The translations under genes and the position numbers were made by a program. Of a stretch of DNA of 64,000 bases, positions 1 to 10,639 are shown in pieces. Under the pieces are notes generated by a model. That model was not told the origin of the DNA. It saw only the letters and a list, made by a program, of their open reading frames with translations, and searched no databases. The number at the start of each line of letters is the position of its first letter. Position 1 is the stretch's first letter. This DNA comes from Conchocele bisecta (Eukaryota; Mollusca; Bivalvia; Lucinida; Thyasiridae), in the NCBI GenBank assembly GCA_029237695.1, contig CM055265.1:83198447-83262446 (forward strand), written 5' to 3'.

Positions 1-1130
1 TGTTGATTTTTGTCATTTTTCTCAACTTCACATGTCTATAGCTCTTTCATTTGAGCAGATAGCCAAAAAATGTCAGTGAAGCGAAGATAGAGAATTCTCG
101 CAGCTTTCCAATACAAAAATACCGCCCACCGCCCGCCCGCCCGGCTTTCGCCAATCCAATAGCCTGGATTTTTTTTCAAAAAACCTGGCTAAAAATGTTG
201 AAATACCCAATTGCACATATGAATTCATCAAGACACGTGTGGATGCTTTGCGATCATGAACATACATTATCATTGGAGGTAAATGGCAATGAAACATATC
301 AAAATTAACAAAGCACTCACAGCATGTCAGTTCGTATATAAAACCAGTGTCTGATACAGCCCACCATACCTGTCTGGCCTCCACCTCGAAGTTTGTCAGC
401 TGTACACACTGTTCTAGGCGGCTAAGTTTACATGCTCGTTCTCAAACTTCAAATGCATGTAGCTCGCGCATTTGAGCAGATAGCTAAAAACTACCAGGGA
501 ATTGGAGATAGAGCATTTTATTGGCTTTTTAATGCAAAAAAAATATTTGAAATCGGTTGAATAATAAGGAAGTTATGACCATTTCAATTTTTTTAAAAAC
601 TTCAAATGCTAAAACTCTCTCATTGGGCAGATAGCCAAAAACTACCAGCGAAACGGAGATAGAGAATTTTGTTGGCTTTTTAATGCAAAAAAAAATATTT
701 GAAATCGGTTAGATAATACAAAAGTTATGACCATTTCAAATTTGAAAAATTGAAAAAAAAAACGTCAAGTTTGAAAGGCAATAGAATCAGAACTATTCAA
801 GCCATTGCTCTGAAAAATATCATCTTCTGTGCGGATGAATGTCCCGCGTGACGCTGTCAAAAAAAATATGTTGCTGAGATTACTGTACAAATTGGAAACT
901 GTTTTCAAAGACCACCCGTTAAAAATAAAATAAAAATCTGAAATTGTTGATTTTTTTCATTTTTCTCAATTTCACATGTCTATAGCTCTCTCATTTGAGC
1001 AGATAGCCAAACATTGTCAGCGAAGCGAAGATAGAGAATTCTCGCAGCTCTACAATTCAAAAAGAATTTTTGAAATCGGTTGGAAAATAAGGAAGTTATA
1101 GGGAATTATATGATATATGACGTCACTTCC
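1..1130. repeat. Four diverged copies of a ~130-bp repeat
   Basis: A block beginning near 'tttgagcagatagcc' and followed by 'gaagatagagaatt' recurs at about 40-130, 460-590, 610-740 and 975-1,110. The later part, 'tttgaaatcggtt..ataa..aagttat', is shared by three of the copies. Copies are degenerate and irregularly spaced, so this is an old local duplication or fragments of one interspersed repeat. No coding capacity was seen. Confidence 0.7.
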
Positions 1131-1510
1131 GGTTTCGTAAAAATTGACGTCATGAGAATTCTGAAAATTGCGTTATTCTCGTCTCACTGTTGATGTGAAT
1201 CGGTATACAAAATTTGAAGTCGATCCGACCAGCGGTTTGGGCTGTAGTCTCGACGGCTGAATAAAAAGAAAAAACAGAAAAAAAAAAAAACCAACGAAAA
1301 CAAAAGGTTTGAGGAATCAAATTCCTCAAACCTAATTAGCGTTTGACACCATGTGACCGACACGATGTTTAGTAAAACGGACACCTGAAGAATAGCTGCC
1401 ATTTGCAATGTGAGTTAGTTTTCCGTATTTTAAACATATTTCTTCAAGCGATGGTTATTCATTTCGTGTATTTAAAGTCTATAATTGGAAATGATTTATA
1501 TAAAGTATTA
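1131..1510. repeat. Interspersed repeat with short hairpin
   Basis: A perfect 12-bp-arm hairpin (GGTTTGAGGAAT / ATTCCTCAAACC) lies at 1,306-1,332 after an A-rich stretch. From about 1,384 to 1,510 the sequence matches, in reverse orientation, 53,100-53,238, including the 'atagctgccatttgcaa' and 'cttcaagcgatggt' segments. It is therefore part of a dispersed repeat of unknown class. Confidence 0.6.
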
Positions 1511-1704
1511 TTCATTTAAACTAATAGTAAACGCCTTATTTACGGCCAATGATAGCATGATCAGCCAATCCCTCCACCTATTGACTCCTAGTGTCTCCAT
1601 ATCTGATTAAAATATATTAACTGGTTCGTTGAATGAACTATTGCAAAAAACAGAATATATCTAAGAATGTCGATAACAGAGCTCCCGATTTATGAATGAG
1701 TGTT

Positions 1705-1998
1705 CTCCATATGAGACACGCTATGAGATTTTGTACCTTCGGATATCTGCGTAATTTCATGAAATACGTTTACAAAATTTACAATATTTTTCGTAAATGG
1801 TTTCAAAAGTTGACAAAATTTTCAGAGTACATGCGAAATATTATTCCGCATGCGGAATATTATTCCGCATGTACCCTGCAAGTTTTGTCACCTTTTGAAT
1901 TTATTTATGAATGAAAAATATTGTAAACTTTGTAAACGTGTTTAATGAAATTACACAGATGTCCGAAAGTACAAAATCCCATGGCGTGTCTCATATCA
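1705..1998. mobile_element. Palindromic MITE, ~290 bp
   Basis: The two halves are inverted copies. The left end 'gagacacgctatgagatttt' pairs with the right end around 1,968-1,992. The centre, near 1,846, is a perfect 'attccgcatgcggaat'-type palindrome. A diverged relative with the same attccgc centre lies at 56,770-57,050. There is no coding potential; the ORF across it is a by-product of the palindrome. Confidence 0.75.
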
Positions 1999-2004
1999 CG
2001 GAAT

Positions 2005-2639
2005 AACATTCCTTATCTACGACTGTTTTGCTAATGAAATTGAATGGTTAATGGAACAAGGGGGCTTATGGACTTAGCCCCCTTCTTTTACTGACATATT
2101 CGAATCTAAAATTTGCTGACTAATGAACCTTACTTAGAACATTTGGGACGGTGCCTGTTTATTTCTAGTTGTGGACAGCATATTGCCTATGTCAAATAAT
2201 TACACCATGTTATTTGATCACATTCCAAATAATGTGTGTTTTATTCTAATATTTGCAGAGTGACATATTTTACGAATACAATTCCGTTGTTGTTATTATT
2301 ATGGAAAGAAACACAATTTGCGAAGTATACCACTTTTCATAATCTATGATGGTCTGACTCGTTTTCATGCTGGTTTTGCAACTGAAAAAAAATCGTTGCT
2401 TCAGCGATTTGACAGCTACTCTGTGTTTACGGCCGTTTTCAATGATCGTGCAAACGTGCGTAATGATACGAGATTATACGAGATTACACGAGGTTACCCG
2501 AGTACATTATCTGATTATAATGAATTGTTTTATACACAAGTCAACGGGTGCCAGATGTTAAGTTTCTGGTTCTATGTTAGTTATCCAAACACACTGTGTA
2601 ACCTCTTTATTCCAAGATATATACATAATGTAAAAAATA
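2005..2639. other. No recognisable feature
   Basis: AT-rich sequence with two overlapping short ORFs (up to 119 codons) that show no domain, low-complexity bias or family resemblance. I see no support for a gene. Confidence 0.4.
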
Positions 2640-2745
2640 AATGTTTCTCTATAATATTAAATGATATCAAAATTTAAGAATGTGCCTTCTTTTTATTTCG
2701 TGCAATATGGTCCAATATTGATTTTATTGCAAAAAAACAACAAAT
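2640..2745. repeat. Partial M-family MITE
   Basis: 'atttaagaatg.gccttctttttatttcgtg' followed by 'ttgattttattgc' matches the body of the M elements at 26,912, 52,007 and 56,443. Both ends are missing. Confidence 0.55.
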
Positions 2746-2944
2746 TCTTCATTCTCCATTTACATGAATTTTGCAGAACCTAACTTACAAAAGCTGCAAT
2801 GCAGCATTTCTGCACTGGATCTAAAGTAAATAAAACAGGTGCACTTACTTCTAAGAAAATCAAATCCAATTTCCTCTGACCACTAGTTTTTACCTAGTTG
2901 CGTAGCGAAAACAGGACATCTGGAAGTAACAGTTGTCCATCCGT

Positions 2945-2982
2945 CTGTGCGTCCGTCTGTCTGTCCGTCACCTTTAAATTAT
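2945..2982. repeat. Short GTCC/GTCT simple repeat
   Basis: Runs of 'ccgtctgtgcgtccgtctgt' type. Similar (GTCC)n tracts occur at 23,937 and around 24,241, next to other repeat arrays. Confidence 0.7.
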
Positions 2983-3130
2983 GTTTTATTTTCCGTATGA
3001 CAGATTGACTTTTCACCATCGCCAACAGTGTTTACACCACGTGACCATCATGCTCAAGTACTTTTGAAATAGCCTATAAACGTGCATAACAATTGTCAGT
3101 CAAAATGCCGTAACCTTCTCAAGCGGATCA

Positions 3131-3342
3131 ATAGCAGATTTCACCAAAATTGCAAAGTATACTTATCTTGCTACGTACACTTTGGCTGTGATAATGTAAA
3201 AAATTCAGTATAATAATGCTGCATACTTTTAATCATCAAATATATGCAGTCGTTAGTTCTATATGAAATACTTCATTTCTGGAAAAATAAATGATTACTC
3301 CCTCAAAGCACACTTTGCTAGATAAGTACGCTTAATACTGTT
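3131..3342. mobile_element. AA-family palindromic MITE, right half eroded
   Basis: The left end 'tttcaccaaaattgcaaag' and the internal 'atatatgcagtcgttagttctatatga' match the AA copies at 44,538, 50,092 and 55,846. The right TIR has decayed from about 3,320 and abuts element E1. Confidence 0.7.
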
Positions 3343-3700
3343 TAAGCGAAGGTCCATATACCTGAAAAGACGGTCACATTCAACTGGTCGTACAAACTAA
3401 CGAGACCTATTTAGATTATTTCTATGTAGCATTATAAACAATATTCTGCTGGTGTACTCGCGCGCAATTGTTGCGGTCACTATGAAATCCAAGATGGCGG
3501 CCAAGATGGCGGCCACTTTTCTAAATAAATAAGACGTTCAACTTTTACGCGTATTTCAGTCAATAATATGCAATTTTATGGATCTGTTTCAATGGTAAAG
3601 TGTGAAAATGTAAAATACACACGTTTAATGTTGTTCACTGTATACAGAAATCAATATGGCTTCCAAAATGGCCGCCAGTTGTAAAAAACATATGTTAAAA
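3343..3700. repeat. E1 left terminal inverted repeat
   Basis: Pairs with 7,480-7,822. The outer ~130 bp is well conserved (27/27 at the core). The inner part is diverged but keeps motif order: two AAGATGGCGGC motifs (3,491 and 3,503) and a third, AAAATGGCCGCC, at 3,665. Confidence 0.8.
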
Positions 3701-3851
3701 TTAAGCTGTTTCAAAGACATTGGGTGAAATATCACGTGTATGGCCATGCATATTGTTATATACACCCTGCTAAGCCATGGTAATGTGATAGTATGTCATT
3801 GACTAGTCTGTCAGTGCAATCACATGTGCATACCTTAATTACACAGGGTTA

Positions 3852-6800
3852 GCGTCAACTGTGCCCATAGTCATACAACATGAGAATAACACGGACTTGG
3901 TATGGAGAATGACACGAATGGGGGAGAACTATGTAGACAATGTACAGCCATCGGATCAACAGGTTCCTGGATGGAAGGGGTTTAATTGCAATATACAACG
4001 TTCGGTATCGCCCACTGTTCCAAATGTATTGCCTCACAAGATTGGATACTGTCAAACAATCCACAAGCCTCCGGATCACAATGTAATATATACGTTTCTG
4101 ACCAGGTCCGTCGAGATGGTAGATGAAGTAATGGATGATGATCATGGCAAAGGTACTTGCTCTGTCCAAGTGGTTGTGGATATGGGAATCTGGACAAAGG
4201 CAATGGAAGTAATTCTTGTGAAGCAGGTATTTGATCCAAATATGAATCGTATAGTATTGCACCAGGGACCGTTTCACACAGCAATGCGTTTCATGGCGTG
4301 TCCTGGATACATGTTTGGCAAGGCCGGATTGCGGGACATATTCATAGAAGCAGGAATATTGGCAGAAGGTTCAGTTGACAGAGTTCTATCTGATGAGCAC
4401 TGGGAGCGTGGGTTCTATGCCCACTCGTTAGCTGCTGAAGCATTCGAGCGTTTACGGTTCAAAACATTTGCTCAACAGTTAGACAGTGATGAGCCACTGG
4501 TAGCACTCAATGCTGAAGTCGACGAACTACGCCAGAACATATCAGCTGAGAACCTGAGCAAACTAACACATTCTGCGAACTTCGCAACTGTCACATCAAT
4601 GTATAAGGACTTCGTTTCATCACTCGGTCCAAATGGCAGATTTTGGACAACATACCTCGAGATCATCGGGATCCTGTTGCGACATGTCCGCGCCTCCCGT
4701 ACTGGTGACTGGTTCCTGAACATCAACACTGAACTGGAAATGCTTCCATGGTTTATTGCCTGTGGACGAACGGTGTACGGCAGATATTAGCCAGTGTATC
4801 TGCTGAATATGCTGAAACTACAAGATACACACAATGATGCGTACGACCAACTTGTGAGTGGAAACCTATTTACAATACAGAAATCAGAAACAAACCCATT
4901 CGGCAGAGTACCAGCTGACCAAGAAACAGAGATGGGCGTGAACAGGGACTCTAAGTCACCAGGTGGTATTGCTGACATCAGTATGAAACCTGTTGCAACA
5001 CTCAAATGGGAGATTTTGTCGACTCAACGTGCCGAGTTCATGAAGCGGTGTAAAATCATCACTGGCGAAGATACTAGTCAGGTCAAATATTTCAAAGCTG
5101 ACGACGCTGGTAGGGCTCGCATAAAAGATGACGAGTACAAAGTACAGCAAGTTATGGAGACGATTGAAAAATGGACGAATCCGTTTTCAGACACAGGACC
5201 ATTGTGTCATGTAACATCAGGCCGACAGGCCCCCGAAGAGGTGTCTATAGACTTATTGACTGCACACGAGAAGGGGAAACACGAACTGGATAATTTTTCC
5301 AAAGAACGACTTCAGCCGCAATGTGATAGTACACCCACTGATGAAACAGAGAATCTCCAATCTCAAATGCAAAGTTCAGCAGGAAGTGAAGTCAGTTTCT
5401 ATGCCCCGTGGCCAAAATTAAAACTGAAAACATTTGACACTATGACGAAGGGTAAACGATGCACATTAAGAGATGACAAAACGCGATTACGAGACACTCG
5501 CGATATGTTCCACAAGATGATAGTTCTGTCAATGGAAAGGGATCTAGAGATTGACAAAGTGTTAGAATTTCCATTAGGACCATTTCCATATTCTCTTGCT
5601 ACGGCAGATGGTGAGTTGGTGAAAACATCAAAGAGTGTGCTTATGCACGAGTTGGAGAATATAGTGGAAGCGACAGAACCACCGATGATTGGTCAACAAA
5701 CCATCCTTATAGATGCAATGGTACAGCTGCAATGTCTAAAACTGTCGCCCGAAACAACATTTGGAGACTTGGCGGAAACAGTGCTGAAAGCTATCACCAG
5801 GATCGACCAAATGTTAAATTCAGCCACTATTCACTGGATCGTTGACACCTATCCAACCATGTCAATAAAGAGCTCCGAGCGTGATTCACGCATGCGATGT
5901 CTCGATGGTTCATTTGCCACAACAATTAGTAGCGCCGGACAGAAGGTGGATAACAGTTTAAGAAAGCACTTAGAGACGGTAACTTTAAAGACTCCCTATC
6001 CGAATTCTTCATCAGAGAATGGCAAGATGACAAATATACACAGCTGCTGGGGAGAAATATACTATATGCCACGGCAAAAGACAAGTGCTACAAGTTCATC
6101 GTACATTCACACCAGATGGAATGTGAAGCTGTTCCGGAGTTGGAATATAAGATGGAAGAAGCCGATCAACGGTTAATATTCCATGCAGAATACACAGCAC
6201 GTCAATCGCCACAACCAGATACAATCGTCATCAAGTCCCCAGATACAGATGTGATAGTGTTAGCTTCTGCCGCCTGTGGACTAGGGTGGATCAAAGCGAA
6301 ATGTCTCTTTCTCACTGGGTCTGGTTCTAAAACACGATATGTCGATGTCTCAGCGATAGGTGAGTCCCTAGGAGAGGCTGTATGTGAGGCGTTTATAGGC
6401 GCACATCCGTTCACGGGATGCGACAGCACAAGTGCGTTCAAGGGGCGAGGAAAATCTGGTGTTATCTGGCTGTTGCAAAATGACTCCAAGTTTCACAAGG
6501 CAATGACCATGTTAGGAAAGGAAGTTCAACCATCAGTTGAGCTGTTTGAGAGTTGTGAAGAAGCAACATGTATATTCTACAGTTAAAATGTGAGAGGAAA
6601 GAACCTCAATCCCGTTCCAACATTGAGAGTTAACGATTATCGCACTCTACTATTCCTATCCGGTACATTAGACCCGGAGAGGTTGCCTCCTTGTCAAGAT
6701 GTGCTGCGGAAAAAGATCCGTCGATCAAACTATCAAGCGTATCTCTCCAGACATTGTTTGGACCAAGCTCAAGCACCACCACCCCCTATTGGTCATGGTT

Positions 6801-7133
6801 GGACTGTACAAGGAGATCACCTGACAATAGACTGGATGGACGTATCTCATGCTCCTTCTGAAATACTAGCAATGACATCTTGTAAATGCAAGACAGATTG
6901 TAAATCGAAGAGATGCAAGTGCGGGGAAAAATAACCTCAAATGCACAAGCCTGTGCAATTGTAATTCAAACTGTCAAAATCGAACCATAGATGTACTTTC
7001 TGGAGGTTTATTGCCGTCAACCTCTGGGGAGTCAGACGATATGCCACTAGATTCTGAAGTCCTTGATACACGTACATGTACACAGGAAGCTCTTATCGAA
7101 GGCAACGACTACAGTTCAGATGAATATTATTAA
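3852..7133 (+). pseudogene. Decayed transposon protein: FEN/XPG-like nuclease plus CXC cluster
   Basis: I read this as one ~1,090-codon gene broken by four lesions: an in-frame TAG at 4,788-4,790, a frameshift at about 5,955-6,000, a TAA at 6,584-6,586, and a one-base shift in the A-run near 6,928-6,934. It ends at TAA 7,131-7,133. No start is visible; an in-frame stop at 3,849 suggests that the N-terminus is lost or spliced. The C-terminal third has, in order, an acidic EEAD (6,155-6,166), SPDTD (6,236-6,250), GCD (6,416-6,424) and G-x-GK (6,443-6,454). That order and spacing resemble the metal-binding residues and helix-hairpin of FEN1/XPG/XRN 5' nucleases. Next comes a C-x-C-x3-C-x4-C-x-C ... 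C-x3-C-x-C-x3-C-x-N cluster (about 6,878-6,990), like DNA-binding CXC (Tesmin/TSO1) domains. The N-terminal half, including 'HQGPFHTAMRFMACPGYMFG', resembles a widespread family of unannotated invertebrate proteins that I recall but cannot search. The gene sits between the TIRs, so a role in mobilising E1 is inferred. Confidence 0.7.
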
Positions 7134-7479
7134 AGGGACTAGAACTATTTATATGTCATGTTAATGTTAACTGTTATGATTCAAAATGATCAATCAGCAT
7201 AGTGTTTGCGTATATTCTTTAGCTCCAGAACGGATGTCTATACAATTTGAAGAATGAAATTCGACGTGGTCAGAACAGTGATCAGTTATAATTGTAGTTA
7301 CTCATATATTCAGGTATAACGCATGGCGGCCATCTTTGAAGCATAATATACGCAAAGAGAAGTATAAGATAACATTTTCTTTATTCTGCAGACATGTATG
7401 AGAGCTGCATTGTATCAACCTTATTCCATAAGACGAAAATACGTACTTGTGACATGATAGCATCACTTTTTCTTCAAAA
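7134..7479. other. E1 3' non-coding region
   Basis: Lies between the gene stop and the right TIR. It holds one reverse-oriented 'ggcggccatcttt' motif (7,325-7,337), the innermost of a spaced series continuing at 7,502 and 7,641. No ORF. Confidence 0.5.
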
Positions 7480-7822
7480 ATATAAAATATTTTATATAAA
7501 TGGCGGCCATCTTGGATTTATACAGTTGTGAAAATTATTCAACTACACTCCAAATATATTCTAAAGATGTCCTGCATCCAATACATTGGTTTAGCCTCGT
7601 AAATCACCAAATATATCAAATTATAGTGAACTGTATTTTTGGCGGCCATCTTGGACGCCATCTTGAATTTGAGAGTCACCGCAACAAATGAAAAAGAGTA
7701 CACCTCTGAATTATTATAGCAGAATGTATTTCCTAGCGAAATATCACAATGATTTTAGTTTGTACGACCAGTTGAATGTGACCACTAAATACCCCCCTAA
7801 TTTGATATTGGCCCCTCGCTTA
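7480..7822. repeat. E1 right terminal inverted repeat
   Basis: Reverse complement of 3,343-3,700. Carries GGCGGCCATCTT at 7,502 and 7,641 and CGCCATCTT at 7,656, all in the opposite orientation to the motifs in the left TIR. The short ORF over it is not a gene. Confidence 0.8.
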
Positions 7823-8173
7823 GTTGATGAAATCGGTTACAGGTTGATCTACTCTTGTATACCCCCGGTCTCATTTTGGTGTATTAATACTTATAATTCA
7901 CTCTACATTCTAAGCCAATCGCTGGCTAGTATCGTGGTCCACTTATTTCGTATATTGCAATATTTAACCCCAATAAGTTAGATATTTCCATATTTAATGA
8001 CTACCTGTTCGACAGGAAATAGAAAATCAATACTCGGATGGGAGACTGCATTATAAACATGGCTAGTTGTAAGTATGTTATTTCTCACATATTGGATATG
8101 CCCCCTATTCAAGACAGAGTCCGTAGCAACCCAGCCAACTATAGGCCAATTTTCCTAACCTGTGTGATATGTA

Positions 8174-8341
8174 ATTGATGGATTTTCATGTATTGAGCAT
8201 ATGCTGCATATGCAGCCTATGCTCAATAAATGTAAATCCAATAATTGTTTACAAGAAAACATTGTTAATTGAATGTGATATTTACAGACTATCATAACTT
8301 TTCACTTACGAACATTTTAGTCGTACGAAGTTTAATGAAAC
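8174..8341. mobile_element. A1: A-family MITE, left end truncated
   Basis: Contains the family's central palindrome (gctgcatatgcagc, 8,200-8,216) and right arm, ending in 'cgtacgaagtttaatgaaa'. It abuts a LINE directly, so the 5' end of the LINE fragment coincides with the MITE terminus. Confidence 0.8.
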
Positions 8342-9580
8342 TGTTGTACAAGCTGCACCAAAGCGGAGTCGACATCAACACAGTCAAATGGATTAGATAT
8401 TTCCTCCTGAGTCGCACACAGACAGTCGTCTTAGAAGGTGAGTCATCTTCAGTAGTACGGGCCACCTCGGGAGTTCCGCAGGGGTCTGACATTGGTCCAA
8501 TTATTTTCCTTCTATACATTAATGACTTCCCAGATGAAATTGAGTATCAGGTCGGACGACTATTCGCAGACGACACGGCATTGTATCGCACTGTTAACAG
8601 CACCTCAGATTGTGAAAGAAAATCCAAGCTGGGAGATGTAATTCAATCCAAGAAAATGTCAAGTAATAAATTTATCCCGTCAACACAGTGCGTATGTGCC
8701 GTGAAACACGGTGCCGTGAAACATTTTTGATATCCAGTCAATACTATTTTTGCATTTTACAGCCATTTGAAGGTGTTGACGGGATAAATAGAATAGTAGG
8801 TTAGTGCCGTGAATGGGAAAAAATATCTGGTGCGGCACGGAAACGGGATGTGCTCGGCAGAGCCTCGCTCATCCCGTTTCCTGAGCCTTGCCAGATATTT
8901 TTTCCCATTCACGGCACTAACCTACTATTCTCTATATCTCCAGGTCTAGAAAACCAATTCGTCACAATGACAGTATGCATGATGAGGTGTTGGAGTCAGT
9001 GGATCAAGCCAAGTACATGGGTGTCGACATTAACTCGGACCTCACATCGAACAATCATATAACCAGAATTTGTAATAAAAGCAACAGCACACTTCGGTTC
9101 CTGAGACGAAATATAAAAACAAAACATCAAGGCATTCGGGAAACTGTATATAAAACCATGGTCAGCCACCTTACGGAATATGCCTCGACTGTCTGGAGTC
9201 CCCATACCAAGATAAACATCCGCAAAGTGGAGCAAGTACAATGTAGGGCGGCCCGCTGGGTATCAAATAACTACTCCCCATATGATAGCGTAACCACAAT
9301 GGTAAACAGACTTGGTTGACGGACGCTAGAGGACAGGCGTGTAGATGCGCGTCTGATCATGTTCTACAAAATTGTCAATAACATAGTCGTTATTCCACTC
9401 CCATCGTACCTCATGCATCCCACGAGAATAACCAGGCACATGCACCCATTGACCTACATACAAATTCATACAAATTCCATCTACTACCAGTACTCGTTCT
9501 TTCCATGGACAGTTGTGCAGTGGAACAGTCTTGAAGCTTTCATGCGGGCTGTACGAGGGGTGCACAACTTCAGTCCTTAG
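8335..9580 (+). pseudogene. LINE reverse transcriptase, interrupted
   Basis: The first part (to about 8,655) has the RT core: SGVPQGS (8,467-8,487), FLLYINDFPDE, and FADDTALY with the catalytic ADD (around 8,566-8,580). The second part (8,942-9,580) resumes with 'SVDQAKYMGVDI' and runs through the conserved LINE region 'TVWSPHTKINIRKVEQVQCR' and 'EDRRVDARLIMFYKIVNN' to a natural stop at 9,578-9,580. MITE B1 sits between them and a few tens of RT residues are missing there. TGA at 9,317-9,319 replaces an expected tryptophan codon in the same frame. The N-terminal endonuclease and the start of RT are absent, so this is a dead, 5'-truncated copy. It resembles Jockey/CR1-type elements common in molluscs and corals; the clade is not settled. 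Confidence 0.88.
8670..8935 (+). mobile_element. B1: B-family double-hairpin MITE inside the LINE
   Basis: Two adjacent inverted repeats. One is bounded by 'tttatcccgtcaac' and 'gttgacgggataaa' (8,671-8,789). The other is bounded by 'gaatagtaggttagtgccgt' and its complement (8,790-8,932). Other copies are at 18,852, 23,044, 23,390 and 53,714. Confidence 0.85.
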
Positions 9581-9768
9581 AGCTGGACCCATAGATCTTA
9601 ATCTATTTCTACCTTAATTAACACTCATAACACTGTATACTTTTATTCCAGTCTTACTGTCATTATTTTACCATCTCGCATCACTCTACTAACATGCACA
9701 GACGCGCAGCTGCACATAATCCCCGCGAGATGGTGATGCAGGATGAATAGATAGATAGATAGATTTTA
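9581..9768 (+). mobile_element. LINE 3' UTR and (GATA)n tail
   Basis: Follows the RT stop without a break and ends in 'gatagatagatagat' (about 9,747-9,763). A short tandem tail at the 3' end is typical of CR1/Jockey-like non-LTR elements. Confidence 0.7.
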
Positions 9769-9953
9769 AGTAAACTAAATGATGCGGTCGCTAACGCCCC
9801 CTGGCATTTAATTCCTTAAAACAATATGTGAACAATAACTTGAGCATGGCCCTGGTATAATATGCCGACTGAGTGGTTACCACTCGGCGGCCCATTTACG
9901 TGTCGCTGTATTCATAAATATCCGTCATAAGTCAGTAAATCATTATTCTCATA

Positions 9954-10191
9954 TGTGGCTGTGATTGGAGAAATGACGCTTATGGGATTTGTGACATGTG
10001 TAGTTCCTGATCAAACAGCACGCTCGTGTAGCCTGATAACAATCTATGGAGTATTGCTTGTTAGAAGAATGCCCGGTGTTTCATTGATGCAATGGCGAAC
10101 AGTGCAAATCCTGATCAGACTGTGCGGATGCACAGGCTGATCTGGATCTACACTGATCACATAACCCCCTTTTCTCCAGTTACAGCCACAT
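9954..10191. mobile_element. I1: I-family MITE, ~240 bp, complete
   Basis: TIRs: TGTGGCTGTGATTGGAGAAA at the left and its near-complement ending in ACAGCCACA at 10,190. The body is made of inverted 'gatcctgatcagactgtgc' type modules. Other copies are at 28,047, 32,366, 33,298, 46,755 and 62,036. Confidence 0.85.
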
Positions 10192-10639
10192 ATATCCAGT
10201 GATATATGCCGTAGTGAAACATGAATGAAACTTTAAATGGACGGTCAGGCTATTTGGTTTTCTCTCTCGTAACAATGGGTATACGCAAACTCTATAGACG
10301 GAAGTCTGCCAAGTCAGATTATAAATCAAGCCTTATTAAGACCTCTATTAGTGTATCTTGTAATCAGATATACGCTTTGTTGAGATATGAGCGACCGGTT
10401 GACAATATATGCCTTAAATGCACCGGGTGTCAGGCGTGCATAAAACCAGAGCAAATCAGTTGGCAAAATAGCTTTTAACAGTAGATGTGTATCTGGTTTT
10501 CAACAGATACATTTTATCATAGCATGACCAAGCAATGGCCATGTGGTAAACCATGCATGATAAAAAGCATATTAGAAGTGCACGCTGTATATACGAAGCT
10601 GAATGAAAGGAAACAGAAATAATAAAAGAAATCTACACA

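Larger units (their letters stand above)
3343..7822 (+). mobile_element. E1: ~4.5-kb TIR element with FEN-like/CXC protein gene
   Basis: The ends are inverted copies. A 27-bp segment at 3,372-3,398 is perfectly repeated in reverse complement at 7,757-7,783, and similarity continues inward past the GATGGCGGCC motifs at 3,491-3,513 and 7,641-7,664. Between the TIRs lies one long decayed plus-strand gene (3,852-7,133). The exact termini and target duplication are unresolved: similarity also extends outward to 'aagcga' near 3,344 and 'tcgctt' near 7,817, but TA-flanked ends near 3,362 and 7,798 are also possible. The class is uncertain. TIRs indicate a DNA transposon, but I do not see a recognisable DDE transposase. 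It is a good candidate for an undescribed or poorly described superfamily. Confidence 0.75.

Noticed and set aside
2318..2677. 119-codon ORF as a small gene
   Set aside because: No domain, no composition signal and partial overlap with an M-family fragment.
3855..4284. Minus-strand ORFs over the start of the E1 gene
   Set aside because: They are antisense to the conserved plus-strand frame and have no motif of their own.
3852..7133. E1 gene as a host nuclease gene or viral gene
   Set aside because: It sits symmetrically between long TIRs, has no recognisable introns and is broken. The resemblance is to multicopy invertebrate proteins.
3343..7822. E1 as a KDZ/Zisupton, hAT, PiggyBac or Tc1 element
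   Set aside because: I do not see a DDE/RNase-H signature of those families. The acidic motifs fit a FEN/PIN-type order better, and CXC cysteines alone are not diagnostic.
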